Source: an uncultured Cytophagales bacterium
Lineage (GTDB): Bacteria; Bacteroidota; Bacteroidia; Cytophagales; 172606-1
Length of the DNA: 47,301 nucleotides
Direction of reading: 5' to 3'
Assembly (NCBI GenBank): GCA_902805615.1
Contig: CADCTQ010000033.1
Span: 1-47,301, forward strand
This document shows positions 1-8,037 of this stretch, piece after piece. Below the pieces are notes generated by a model that saw only the letters and a list, made by a program, of their open reading frames with translations, had not been told where the DNA came from and did not search any database. The position numbers and the translations under genes were made by a program. Within the stretch, counting starts at the first letter, position 1. The number at the start of each line of letters is the position of its first letter.

Positions 1-11
1 ATGGGGTTCAT
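1..11 (-). CDS. First codons of the gene after blaI, probably a BlaR1/M56-type antirepressor
   Basis: An ATG on the minus strand at 11-9 overlaps the TGA of the blaI-like gene (10-8) as ATGA, and the frame runs off the left edge after three codons. The ATGA overlap is typical of translationally coupled pairs. In BlaI/MecI loci the partner is usually a membrane M56 metalloprotease (BlaR1/MecR1), so that identity is inferred from context only; no diagnostic residues are visible here. Confidence 0.35.
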
Positions 12-394
12 AGGTCTTTGCGGTTTTCCATTTTGTCCAGTAATTGTCTGATCTCGTCGAGTTCCTGGCGGGAAGTGCGGTGGTTGCCCAGCGCCTGCAT
101 CACCAGTTTGGCCGCCGAGCCGCCGAAAGCCGTTTCCAGGAAGCGGTCCAGCAGTTGCTTCTGGGCGTCAGCCTCCGACACAACCGCCTTGTACACGTGC
201 GTCCGGCTGGTCTCGTCGCGCTGCACGAACCCCTTCTCGGTCATGATCTGCATGAGCTTGAGGGTGGTGGTGTAGCCCGCGTCCTTGTTCTGCGACAGCT
301 GCTCGTGCACCTGGCGCACGGTCGCCGGGCCGTCCTGCCACAAAATGCGCAGGATGGCCATTTCCGATTCAGTGGGTTTGGGTAGGGAAGACAT
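8..394 (-). CDS. BlaI/MecI/CopY-family transcriptional repressor
   Basis: This 128-residue protein has the length and layout of BlaI/MecI repressors. An N-terminal winged helix (about residues 1-75) includes the family-typical stretch TESEMAILRILW near the start and a recognition-helix region around GYTTTLKLMQIMTEKGFV. A helical dimerisation tail follows (about 80-128). Such proteins bind palindromic operators as dimers and are released when a partner membrane protease cleaves them after sensing a signal, often a beta-lactam. The start at 394 is the only good ATG. Three matching palindromes lie just upstream (450-530), so autoregulation is likely. The gene overlaps the next one by ATGA at the window edge. 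Family assignment is firm; the inducing signal is unknown. Confidence 0.92.
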   Translation of the reverse strand: MSSLPKPTESEMAILRILWQDGPATVRQVHEQLSQNKDAGYTTTLKLMQIMTEKGFVQRDETSRTHVYKAVVSEADAQKQLLDRFLETAFGGSAAKLVMQALGNHRTSRQELDEIRQLLDKMENRKDL

Positions 395-449
395 GGGGTT
401 AACTGAAAATTGTCAATTGAAAATGAACATTGATAAATGCCGGAACAAG

Positions 450-530
450 TACGAAGTGTTTCGTAAGCACAAGATATACGAAGGGCTTCGTAATACCAAA
501 CGTTTATCTACGAAATTTTTCGTAGATAAA
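450..530 (-). promoter_or_regulatory. Promoter and three tandem operator palindromes for the BlaI-type operon
   Basis: Three 16-bp palindromes of the form TACGAA-N4-TTCGTA lie at 450-465, 477-492 and 509-524. The third extends to a perfect 28-bp palindrome (503-530). On the minus strand TTTG (500-497) and TATCTTG (476-470) are spaced 20 nt apart, resembling the Bacteroidota -33/-7 promoter, and the middle palindrome fills that spacer. A bound repressor would therefore block the polymerase. The palindromes are seen directly; assigning them to BlaI is inference from position and symmetry. Confidence 0.72.
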
Positions 531-571
531 AAAAGGGCGGTTGAAGTGGCAGAAATGCCGGAATGGGCAAC

Positions 572-596
572 AAAAAAGCCGGGCTTGCGGCCCGGC
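572..596 (-). terminator. Rho-independent terminator after the outer-membrane protein gene
   Basis: A 7-bp stem GCCGGGC/GCCCGGC (578-584 with 590-596) with a 5-nt loop is followed on the minus strand by a T run (577-572). It lies 36 nt past the stop codon of the gene at 632-1231. Confidence 0.75.
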
Positions 597-631
597 CTTC
601 GTTCATGTGGTATTGCCATCAGGCACCCGGC

Positions 632-1231
632 TTACAGCATGAAACCCGCCCGGACCACCCAGGGGCTGCCGTAGGGCGAATACGCCCGGTTGGCAGTGTA
701 GTTGAGGTTGTAGAGGGCCGTGAGGCCGAAGTTAGACCTCCGCCCGATGGGGAAGAGCACGGTGGCGCCCACCATCGGGTTGCCGATCCAGCGCCGGGCC
801 TCCACCAGGGTGCCCGTGTCGGTAAACTCCTGGTAGCCCACGTTCAGGGCTTCGTATTCGACGATGGGGGCAAAGCGGGGCATGATGGCGTACTGCACGT
901 TGGCCCGGCCGCCGTAGATGCTGTTGGAAAAGGCCGGGTAGCCGGCGTACCGCACCCGGGAATAGATGTAAGTGACCCCGCCGGCAACGGTGAACTTGTC
1001 GGTAAGGCGGTAACCCACCAGGGGCGCCAGGTTGATGTAGGTCGGGTTGCCCAGGGAGAGGCCGAAGTTGCCGCCCAGCGTGATGCGTTCCATCCAGTTG
1101 GGCCTGGCGCCGGGGACATCGGCGGCCCCGCGGCGCCGGTACAGGGAATCCGTCTCGGCCTGGTCCTGGGCCAGGGCGGTAAAAGACAAAAAAAACAGGA
1201 ATGCGGCTGTAAACAGCGTGGTTGGTTTCAT
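632..1231 (-). CDS. Small secreted beta-barrel-like outer-membrane protein
   Basis: I do not recognise a named family. The protein is 199 residues if started at the ATG at 1231, which places a clean Sec signal peptide at the N terminus (MKPTTLF, hydrophobic core, cleavage after ALA before QDQ). An upstream in-frame ATG at 1288 would bury this signal and overlap the promoter, so I reject it. The mature part alternates polar and hydrophobic residues with many Tyr, Gly and Asn and ends in an aromatic/hydrophobic pattern (RAGFML), as in small outer-membrane barrels. A good -7 box lies 17 nt upstream and a terminator follows. It is monocistronic and divergent from the SRPBCC gene. Confidence 0.7.
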   Translation of the reverse strand: MKPTTLFTAAFLFFLSFTALAQDQAETDSLYRRRGAADVPGARPNWMERITLGGNFGLSLGNPTYINLAPLVGYRLTDKFTVAGGVTYIYSRVRYAGYPAFSNSIYGGRANVQYAIMPRFAPIVEYEALNVGYQEFTDTGTLVEARRWIGNPMVGATVLFPIGRRSNFGLTALYNLNYTANRAYSPYGSPWVVRAGFML

Positions 1232-1248
1232 GGTTGAAAAGGAATACA

Positions 1249-1256
1249 CAAAATTA
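1249..1256 (-). promoter_or_regulatory. -7 box of the outer-membrane protein gene
   Basis: On the minus strand the octamer TAATTTTG fits the Bacteroidota -7 consensus TAnnTTTG exactly and sits 17 nt before the ATG at 1231. No convincing -33 TTG is visible at the usual distance. Confidence 0.5.
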
Positions 1257-1280
1257 AGGGATTGTATTTGATCCACGGAC

Positions 1281-1718
1281 ATGCGCATTTACATAACGAC
1301 CGCCGTGCCACAACCTTACCGGGAAGTTGCACAAAAATTTGACCAAAGTCTGTTCGAGGCGCTGAGTCCGCCCTTTCCCCGGGCCCGCCTGCTGCGCTAC
1401 GACGGCAACCGGCCCGGCGACGAGGTGCACGTGCGGCTGCACTTCGGTTTTTTCCGCCAGACGTGGCACAGCCTCATCACGGACGCCGGCGCGCCGCCCG
1501 GGCTGGTGTACTTCGTGGACGAGGGCCGCAAGCTCCCTTTTTTCCTCCGCCACTGGCGGCACCGCCACGAAATCCGGCAGCACGGCACGGGCAGCCTGGT
1601 CGTGGACGACATTTCCTTCCGCAGCCCCTTCCGCCTGCTCGACTACCTGCTCTACCCGCTCATGTACCTCCAGTTTGCGTACCGCAAGCCCGTGTACCGC
1701 CGCCGGTTCGGCGGCTAA
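1281..1718 (+). CDS. SRPBCC/START-like ligand-binding protein
   Basis: This 145-residue protein has no signal peptide or membrane span. Its start (MRIYITTAVPQPYREVAQKF) and the pattern of a long helix followed by strands (HVRLHFGFF, GLVYFVDEG, HGTGSLVVDDISFRSPF) resemble the small SRPBCC/START-like proteins common in Bacteroidota. That helix-grip fold encloses a hydrophobic pocket for a lipid or other small ligand. No catalytic motif is visible. The ATG lies 49 bp from the divergent start at 1231. A DUF4296 lipoprotein gene follows 58 nt later with its own -7 box. The fold is likely; the ligand is unknown. Confidence 0.65.
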   Translation: MRIYITTAVPQPYREVAQKFDQSLFEALSPPFPRARLLRYDGNRPGDEVHVRLHFGFFRQTWHSLITDAGAPPGLVYFVDEGRKLPFFLRHWRHRHEIRQHGTGSLVVDDISFRSPFRLLDYLLYPLMYLQFAYRKPVYRRRFGG

Positions 1719-1764
1719 CGCGGCACCATTTTGGCGGGGGCGTACGGGTCAACCATTATTCTTT

Positions 1765-1772
1765 TACCTTTG
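1765..1772 (+). promoter_or_regulatory. -7 box directly before the DUF4296 lipoprotein gene
   Basis: TACCTTTG matches TAnnTTTG exactly and ends four bases before the GTG at 1777. Transcription would begin at or within a base or two of the start codon, so the mRNA may be leaderless. No -33 TTTG is visible at the usual 19-21 nt. Confidence 0.5.
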
Positions 1773-1776
1773 CGCC

Positions 1777-2109
1777 GTGAAAAAATTCCTTTTTCTCCTG
1801 CTGCTGCTCACCGCCTGCGCGGAATCGCCCAAGCCGCCCGCCGGCACGCTGGACAAAGACCGCATGATCAACATTCTCATTGACATCCACATTGCCGAGG
1901 CCAAGGCGGGCGGGGCGTCGCTGCGGTCGCAGGACTCCTCCACGGTGTACTACAAAGTGCTGGAAAGGGAAGTGTTCAAGAAGTACCGCGTGGACTCCAC
2001 CACGTACTACAACAGCTACCGTTACTACATGAACCACCTCAAGGAGATGGACCAGATCTACGCCGCCGTGGTGGACAGCCTCAGCCTCCGCGAAAACAGC
2101 ATCAAGTAA
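1777..2109 (+). CDS. DUF4296-family lipoprotein
   Basis: The protein is 110 residues from a GTG start at 1777. I choose GTG because it gives a perfect lipoprotein signal: VKKFLFLLLLLTAC with the lipobox LTAC; the upstream in-frame ATG at 1675 lies inside the previous gene. The mature part carries the family features: DKDRMINILIDIHIAEAKA near the start, then a Tyr-rich helical segment (STVYYKVLEREVFKKY...TTYYNSYRYYMNHLKEMDQIY). DUF4296 proteins are Bacteroidota lipoproteins of unknown function, probably anchored to a membrane facing the periplasm. It sits close behind the SRPBCC gene and ahead of mutS2. Confidence 0.8.
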   Translation: MKKFLFLLLLLTACAESPKPPAGTLDKDRMINILIDIHIAEAKAGGASLRSQDSSTVYYKVLEREVFKKYRVDSTTYYNSYRYYMNHLKEMDQIYAAVVDSLSLRENSIK

Positions 2110-2296
2110 ATTGAAAATGAAAAATGGACAATTGAAAATGCCTGTTGCGCAATGAACATTGTTTTTGCGGTTTATGTTAGAATAAGGCTGCATACGTGAA
2201 CCGATTCTTACCCGTGCGGAGGGTTGTTCCGGTCGCCCCGCACCCGGCGGTTACGCCCCATTTTCCATTGTCAATTTTCCATTTTCCATTGATAGA
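2110..2296. repeat. Intergenic AT-rich inverted repeat of the AATTGAAAATG type
   Basis: This gap holds words such as aattgaaaatg and aatggacaattgaaaat at 2110-2140, and their reverse complements (attgtcaattttccattttcc) at 2265-2291. A related stretch lies at 405-430. Short repeats built from these words occur between genes in many Bacteroidota. No promoter is obvious in the GC-rich centre. Confidence 0.5.
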
Positions 2297-4705
2297 ATGC
2301 TTTACCCCAATAATATAGAGCAGAAGCTCGGTTTCGATAAAATCCGCGAAGGCGTCAAGGAAGCCTGCATCAGTCCGCTGGGCCGCGCTTTCGTGGAGAA
2401 AATGCGCTTTTCGTCCGACTACGACCTGGTTGACAAGCTGGTGCGCCAGACGGCCGAGTTCAAATACATTCTCCAGGCCGGCGAGAGCTTCCCGGCCAGC
2501 AACTACATTGACGTGCACAGCCACCTGAGCAAGGCGGCCATCGAAGGGGCCTTTCTCACGGAGGAAGAACTGTTCGAAGTAAAGATTTCGCTCAAAACCA
2601 TCCACGACTGCCTCAAGTTCTTCGCCGGCAAGCCGGAAGACGTGTACCCGACCCTGCGCGAAATCACCAAAATGGTGGAAGTGGACTTTGGCCTGCTCAA
2701 GACGATTGAACGCGTGGTGGACGACCGCGGCCGGCTCCGCGACGACGCCTCGCCCGAACTGGGTGCCATCCGCCGGCAGATCATCTCCGAACAGGCCCAC
2801 CTGCGCAAGACGCTCGACAGCATCCTGCGCCAGGCCAAGAGCCAGGGTTACGCCGCCGACGACGCCTCCATTACGTTCCGCAACGGCCGCATGGTGATTC
2901 CGCTGGCCGCCGAGTTCAAGCGGCGCATCAAGGGCTTCGTGCAGGACGAGTCGGCCACCGGCCAGACCGTGTTCCTCGAACCGGCCGAAGTGCTCGACAT
3001 CAACAACGAGATCACCGAACTGGGCTACCGCGAACGCCGCGAGATCATCCGCATCCTCACGGCCGTCACCGACCAGGTCCGGCCGTTCGTGCCCGCCCTG
3101 CGCCGGGCCTACATGTTCCTGGGTCTCATGGACTTCGTCCGGGCCAAGGCCAAGTTTGCCCTGCAAACCGACGCCGTGAACCCGCAGTTTCTCAAGCAGA
3201 CGCTCATTGGCTGGGAAAACGCCCGGCACCCGCTGCTCCACCTGTCGTTCAAGAAGCAGGGCAAAACGGTGGTGCCGCTCAACATCCGCCTCGACGCCAA
3301 CCGGCGCATCCTGGTCATTTCGGGCCCCAACGCCGGGGGCAAGTCCATTTCCCTCAAAACCGTGGGCCTCACCCAGTACATGTACCAGTGCGGCCTGCTG
3401 GTGAGCATGTCCGAAGATTCGAAGATCGGCCTGTTCCGCGACATTTTCATTGACATCGGCGACGAACAGTCGCTGGAAAATGACCTGAGCACGTACTCCT
3501 CGCACCTGACGAACATGAAGCATTTCATCAAGTTCGCGGGCAAGCAGTCCCTGTTTTTGATTGATGAGTTCGGCACGGGCACCGAGCCGGGCATGGGCGG
3601 CGCCATTGCCGAGTCCATCCTGGAATCGCTTAACCAAACAAGGGCCTTTGGCGTCATCAACACGCACTACGCCAACCTCAAGTCGTTCGCCGACCGCACC
3701 GAGGGCATCATCAACGGGGCCATGCGCTTCGACACCGACCACCTGGAGCCGCTCTACCAGCTCGAAATCGGCCAGCCGGGCAGCTCGTTCGCCTTCGAAA
3801 TCGCCCACAAGATCGGCCTGCCCAAGGAGGTGATCGCCAGGGCGAAAGACAAGGTGGGCGAAGGGCAGGTGAACTTCGACAAGATGCTGCGCGACCTGGA
3901 ACGCGAAAAACGGCAGCTTTCCACCAAAAACCAGGAGGTGGCCCAGAAAGACAGCCAACTCGCCGAGACGCTCAAGAAGTATAATGAGCTAAAGTCTTAC
4001 CTGGATACGGAAAAGAAGAAAATCATGAACCAGGCCAAGGAGGAGGCCAAGCAACTCGTCCGCGACGCCAACAGCCGCATCGAGCAGACCATCCGGGAAA
4101 TCCGCGCCAGCAACGCCGGCAAGGACGAAACCCGGGAGCTGCGCCGTGACCTGGAACAGTTCCAGACGAACCTCAAACCCGAATTCGTGCCCCCGGCCCC
4201 GGAGGAAGACACCCCCGAAATCAAGGTGGTGGGCGGCGAAATCGAAACCGGCGACCTGGTGCGCATCAAGGGGCAGACCGCCGTGGGCGAGGTGCTCGAC
4301 CTCAACGTCCGCAACAAGGAGGCCGTCATCAGCATTGGCCTGCTCAAATCCACCATTAAGCTCAACCGCCTCGAAAAGATCAGCCGGAAGGAGTACCGGG
4401 CCCACACCGTGGAAAACACGCCCCGGATGCAGGGCGTGGACCTCAACGAGAAGGCGGCCAACTTCAGCTACCAGCTCGACCTGCGCGGCAAACGCGGCGA
4501 GGAGGCGTTGCAGGAGGTGGACGGCTTCATTGACAACGCCATCATGCTGGGTTCGCCCGAGTTGCGCATTGTGCACGGCAAGGGCGACGGCATCCTGCGG
4601 ACGCTGGTGCGCAACCACCTGCGCCGTTACAAGCAGGTGCAGTCGCTGGAAGACGAACACGCCGACCGGGGCGGGGCCGGGGTAACCGTGGTGCGGATGA
4701 AATAA
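2297..4705 (+). CDS. mutS2: Endonuclease MutS2 (MutS-like ATPase with Smr domain)
   Basis: The 802-residue length is normal for MutS2. Order: an N-terminal MutS-like helical core (about 1-310); an ATPase domain with Walker A GPNAGGKS at residues 343-350, a Walker B region ending LFLIDEFGTGTEPG and the following THYANLK switch; a long charged coiled coil (about 520-640); a KOW-like segment; and a C-terminal Smr nuclease domain (LDLRGKRGEEAL and the signature VHGKGDGILR). Unlike MutS it lacks the mismatch-reading N-terminal domain. Family members act on branched DNA or on collided ribosomes; which applies here cannot be told. It precedes murB by 168 nt and is probably transcribed separately. 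Confidence 0.97.
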   Translation: MLYPNNIEQKLGFDKIREGVKEACISPLGRAFVEKMRFSSDYDLVDKLVRQTAEFKYILQAGESFPASNYIDVHSHLSKAAIEGAFLTEEELFEVKISLKTIHDCLKFFAGKPEDVYPTLREITKMVEVDFGLLKTIERVVDDRGRLRDDASPELGAIRRQIISEQAHLRKTLDSILRQAKSQGYAADDASITFRNGRMVIPLAAEFKRRIKGFVQDESATGQTVFLEPAEVLDINNEITELGYRERREIIRILTAVTDQVRPFVPALRRAYMFLGLMDFVRAKAKFALQTDAVNPQFLKQTLIGWENARHPLLHLSFKKQGKTVVPLNIRLDANRRILVISGPNAGGKSISLKTVGLTQYMYQCGLLVSMSEDSKIGLFRDIFIDIGDEQSLENDLSTYSSHLTNMKHFIKFAGKQSLFLIDEFGTGTEPGMGGAIAESILESLNQTRAFGVINTHYANLKSFADRTEGIINGAMRFDTDHLEPLYQLEIGQPGSSFAFEIAHKIGLPKEVIARAKDKVGEGQVNFDKMLRDLEREKRQLSTKNQEVAQKDSQLAETLKKYNELKSYLDTEKKKIMNQAKEEAKQLVRDANSRIEQTIREIRASNAGKDETRELRRDLEQFQTNLKPEFVPPAPEEDTPEIKVVGGEIETGDLVRIKGQTAVGEVLDLNVRNKEAVISIGLLKSTIKLNRLEKISRKEYRAHTVENTPRMQGVDLNEKAANFSYQLDLRGKRGEEALQEVDGFIDNAIMLGSPELRIVHGKGDGILRTLVRNHLRRYKQVQSLEDEHADRGGAGVTVVRMK

Positions 4706-4873
4706 CCGGTAAGGTATTTCCCGAAACGTACGGGCGGGCCGCAATCCTTACGGCCTGCCCCCGGGAAGGCACGCCGGCCGGCCTTCTTTGTCAAGCAAAG
4801 GGTGGCTAAATTGCCCCGTCGGAACTTCCGCCCCGGTGGAGCCTTTCAGTCATTTTCTTTTTACCCTCGTCGC

Positions 4874-5893
4874 ATGACCGTTACAGAAAACGTTTCCCTC
4901 AAATCCTTCAACACGTTCGGCATCGAAGCCCGGGCCCGGTACTTCGTGCGGGTGCAGACCACGGCCGAACTCCACGACGTGCTCGCCAACCCGGTGTACC
5001 GCCCGTTGCCCAAGCTGGTCCTCGGCGGCGGCAGCAACGTGTTGTTCATCAACGACTTTTTCGACGGCCTGGTGATCAAGATTGACATCAAGGGCATCAC
5101 CGTGCTCGAAGAAACCCAGCAGTCGGTGCGCCTCGAAGTGGGCGCCGGCGAGGTGTGGCACGACCTGGTGGTGCACACCATCGAAAAGGGCTACTCGGGG
5201 CTCGAAAACCTGTCGCTGATTCCCGGCACGGTGGGCGCCGCCCCCATGCAGAACATCGGCGCGTACGGCGTGGAAATCAAGGAAACCTTCGACAGCCTCG
5301 AAGCCCTCCACGTGGAGAGCGGGGAGAGCCGCCGGTTCACCAACGCCGAGTGCCGGTTCGGCTACCGCGAAAGCGTGTTCAAGCACGAACTCAAGGGCCA
5401 GTACATCATCACCAGCGTGCGGTTCAACCTGAGCAAAATCCCCGTTTTTCATACATCGTATGGTGCAATCCAAGATACGTTGCGGGAAATGGGCATCGGC
5501 GAACTCTCCGTAAAGGCCATCAGCGAGGCCGTCTGCCACATCCGGCGCAGCAAACTGCCCGACCCGGCCCAGATCGGCAACGCGGGCAGCTTCTTCAAAA
5601 ACCCGGAAATTCCCAAGGCCCAGTTCGAAGCCCTCAAAGCGCAGTATCCCGGTATTCCCGGGTACGTTACTTCGCCGGATTTCGTGAAAGTGCCGGCCGG
5701 CTGGCTCATCGAGCAGTGCGGCTGGAAGGGAAAAGTAGTGGGCGCCACGGGCGTACACAAGATGCAGGCGCTGGTGCTGGTGAACTACGGGGATGCGAAA
5801 GGCCAGGAAATTAAGGCGTTGGCCGAAGAAGTGCAGCGATCGGTGCAGGAAAGGTTCGGCATCCGGTTGACGCCCGAAGTGAACTTTTTATAG
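4874..5893 (+). CDS. murB: UDP-N-acetylmuramate dehydrogenase
   Basis: MurB is the FAD-dependent enzyme that reduces UDP-GlcNAc-enolpyruvate to UDP-MurNAc in cytoplasmic peptidoglycan synthesis. The protein is 339 residues from the ATG at 4874, matching E. coli-type MurB; the longer frame from 4802 adds a non-conserved arginine-rich leader. Visible motifs are NTFGIEA at the start, the FAD loop VLGGGSNVLF, ENLSLIPGTVGAAPMQNIGAYG, the FGYRES segment, the proton-donor serine region GNAGSFFKNP, PAGWLIEQCGWKG, and a C-terminal PEVNFL containing the conserved catalytic Glu. All key parts are intact. Confidence 0.97.
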   Translation: MTVTENVSLKSFNTFGIEARARYFVRVQTTAELHDVLANPVYRPLPKLVLGGGSNVLFINDFFDGLVIKIDIKGITVLEETQQSVRLEVGAGEVWHDLVVHTIEKGYSGLENLSLIPGTVGAAPMQNIGAYGVEIKETFDSLEALHVESGESRRFTNAECRFGYRESVFKHELKGQYIITSVRFNLSKIPVFHTSYGAIQDTLREMGIGELSVKAISEAVCHIRRSKLPDPAQIGNAGSFFKNPEIPKAQFEALKAQYPGIPGYVTSPDFVKVPAGWLIEQCGWKGKVVGATGVHKMQALVLVNYGDAKGQEIKALAEEVQRSVQERFGIRLTPEVNFL

Positions 5894-6039
5894 AAAAAGT
5901 ACCCATAGATTACATGCGTTAGGTTGCCAGGGCAGGAATAACTAGTTTTAAATCTGCAAGATAACGGGGTATTGTCCGAAATTTGATCAAAATCGTCAAA
6001 CGGATATCCCTTTCAAAACTACTGCTCATTTTTCTGTAC

Positions 6040-7545
6040 ATGCAGCAACCTGTACGCAGCAACCATACATTGGCCCGGACGCCGGCCCACCCGGCCGCTC
6101 CTCCCACCGCGGGGGGCGGCCTGGCGTCGTACCGCACGGCCACGCAACTGATCCGGGGCGTCGTCGAAAGCATTTCCGAAAACGGACTCCGGCCCGGGTA
6201 CAGTCCCGAGTTGCAAACGAGCATTTCCCTGTCCAACTGGGTCGCCATCGGGTACATCCTGATGACCTTCCCGTTCATCTGCGTGTACAGCGACAGCCCC
6301 CTGACGGTACTCACCTGCCTGCTGCCGCTGGGCGTGTACGGCGGCGCCCTGGGCCTCATCCGCAAAGGGTACCACCTCACGGCCCGGCTCCTGATCGCCA
6401 ACTTCTGCCCGCTGAGCATCTACGCCATTTCCTGCCTCGTGTTCATCAACGAAGCCAACTCGGCCCTGGCCGCCAAAGTGCTGCTGCTGGGTTCCATCGT
6501 GGTGCCGCTGGTGATCTTCCGGTTCCGCGAGTACCGCTACATCGTGTTTTCGGTGGGGTTCATGTGCGCGCTGCTGCTCACCATTGACTACGCCAACGCG
6601 CACTTTCCCGTCAAGATCATGGTGCGGGACGTGAACACGCCGGCCCTGCAAATCCTCTGCTTCGGCGAAGCCATCGGGTTCCTGGTGGTCTTTTTCTCGT
6701 ACTACAAGTACGCCAACCACAAGGCCACGGCCCGCATCAGCCAGCTGCTGCACGACGTGACGGTGCAGAACGAACGCATGATCCAGGCCCACGCCGAACT
6801 GACCGAGTCGGAGCAGATGCTCAAGGAACTCAACGAGTCCAAGAACAAGCTCTTTTCGATCATCGCCCACGACCTGCGGGCCCCGCTCAACTCGTTCAAG
6901 GGCTTCTCGGGCCTGCTTTCGTCCAACATCCACGCCCTGTCGAAGGAAGAGATCGAAGTGCTGGTGAAGGGCATGCACAAGTCTTTCCACAACGTAAACA
7001 CCCTGCTCGACAACCTGCTCAACTGGTCGCGGTCGCAGATGAACATGTTCAACTTCCGGGCCGACACCTTCGAGGTGGACGTGCTGGTGACCGAAAACAT
7101 CAGCCTGCTCGAAAAAGCCGCCCAGGACAAGGACATTACGCTGCTCAAAAGCACGGCGGCCGACACGTACGCCGTGATGGACCTCAACGCGTTCAACGTG
7201 GTGCTGCGCAACCTAGCCACCAACGCCGTCAAGTTCACGCCCCGCGGCGGCCGCGTCGAGATCCGCACGACCAAGCAGGGTGAGTTCATCCGGGTGGAAG
7301 TGCAGGACAACGGGGTGGGGCTCAACGAAGAGGCCGCCCGCAAGCTTTTCCGGTTCGACACGGCCACCACCACCCTCGGCACGGCCAACGAACGGGGCAC
7401 GGGCCTGGGCCTGATTCTCTGCAAGGAGTTCGTGGAGAAGTCGGGCGGGGCCATCGGGGTGGAAAGCACGCCGGGCAAGGGCAGCACGTTTTTCTTTACG
7501 GTGCCGGCCTACCAGGGGGTGCTCTTCCAACTGCAACCGGCCTGA
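6040..7545 (+). CDS. Membrane-bound sensor histidine kinase
   Basis: The protein is 501 residues from the ATG at 6040 (an upstream TTG at 5983 would add 19). About six hydrophobic spans cover residues 55-225 (for example WVAIGYILMTFPFICVY, VLLLGSIVVPLVIF and ILCFGEAIGFLVVFFSYY) with no recognisable extracytoplasmic domain. A short coiled coil leads into the HisKA box FSIIAHDLRAPL with His277. The HATPase_c domain shows an N box (NLATNAVKFT), G1 (DNGVGL) and G2 (GTGLGLILCKEF). It should autophosphorylate and pass phosphate to a response regulator, but none is adjacent, so it is an orphan. The terminator-like hairpin at 7711-7738 lies downstream. Confidence 0.93.
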   Translation: MQQPVRSNHTLARTPAHPAAPPTAGGGLASYRTATQLIRGVVESISENGLRPGYSPELQTSISLSNWVAIGYILMTFPFICVYSDSPLTVLTCLLPLGVYGGALGLIRKGYHLTARLLIANFCPLSIYAISCLVFINEANSALAAKVLLLGSIVVPLVIFRFREYRYIVFSVGFMCALLLTIDYANAHFPVKIMVRDVNTPALQILCFGEAIGFLVVFFSYYKYANHKATARISQLLHDVTVQNERMIQAHAELTESEQMLKELNESKNKLFSIIAHDLRAPLNSFKGFSGLLSSNIHALSKEEIEVLVKGMHKSFHNVNTLLDNLLNWSRSQMNMFNFRADTFEVDVLVTENISLLEKAAQDKDITLLKSTAADTYAVMDLNAFNVVLRNLATNAVKFTPRGGRVEIRTTKQGEFIRVEVQDNGVGLNEEAARKLFRFDTATTTLGTANERGTGLGLILCKEFVEKSGGAIGVESTPGKGSTFFFTVPAYQGVLFQLQPA

Positions 7546-7710
7546 CGCGGTAAAAATCCGCCCGCGGCCTTTTTCGCCCGGCCGTTCCCGGCACTACTGC
7601 CTTCACAAACCAATCGTGCAAGTCCCGATATACCATCTCTCGGAGATATGGCATATTTACTTCCCTGCTCAGGGTATTCCTCTTGCGGACGGGCAAGTAC
7701 CCTTACGGCT

Positions 7711-7738
7711 GGGCGTAGTCTCTGACTACGCCCTTTTT
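7711..7738 (+). terminator. Terminator-like hairpin in the left arm
   Basis: A perfect 10-bp stem with a 3-nt loop (7711-7733) is followed by TTTTT (7734-7738). It would end plus-strand transcription arriving from the histidine kinase gene. Confidence 0.65.
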
Positions 7739-7885
7739 CAATGCAAAACTTAGTTTTGCCTTCCGGTTGTCATTGTCCTGTTTTCGCTTACCCAAGTGTT
7801 GCAGGCAACGTTTAGGAAAGGATTGGCAGGAGCATCAGCATAAAGGAGAGGATTGGTAAAGAGGGCAAAACAAAGTTTTGCGCGT

Positions 7886-7914
7886 AAAAAAGGGCGTAGT
7901 CAGAGACTACGCCC
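7886..7914 (-). terminator. Terminator-like hairpin in the right arm
   Basis: This is the mirror copy of the left-arm hairpin: a stem at 7892-7914 with six A on its plus-strand left side (7886-7891), that is, a U run for minus-strand RNA. No minus-strand gene feeds into it, which suggests it is here as part of the repeat. Confidence 0.5.
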
Positions 7915-8037
7915 AGCCGTGAGGGTACTTGCACGGCTACAAGAGGAATACCCTGAGCAGTACGTTAATCATGTACTCCCGGTGCATACATTCCAGGCAG
8001 GAATGCCATATATTCACGGGTAAACCCACTTACCCGC

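Larger units (their letters stand above)
7665..7960. repeat. 296-bp element with 74-bp terminal inverted repeats
   Basis: The arms 7665-7738 and 7887-7960 are inverted copies with five differences over 74 bp. Each arm contains a perfect 10-bp hairpin GGGCGTAGTC-tct-GACTACGCCC, and the two face inward. The centre (7739-7886) is non-coding and has two small palindromes around GCAAAAC/GTTTTGC. No protein of useful length is encoded. The layout fits a non-autonomous miniature inverted-repeat element or a pair of inverted REP-type units. Weaker similarity extends outside the arms (both flanks carry ATATGGCAT-like words). No clear target-site duplication is visible. Confidence 0.75.

Noticed and set aside
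2177-3958. Open frame of 593 codons opposite mutS2
   Set aside because: Shadow of mutS2, whose Walker motifs are unmistakable on the plus strand.
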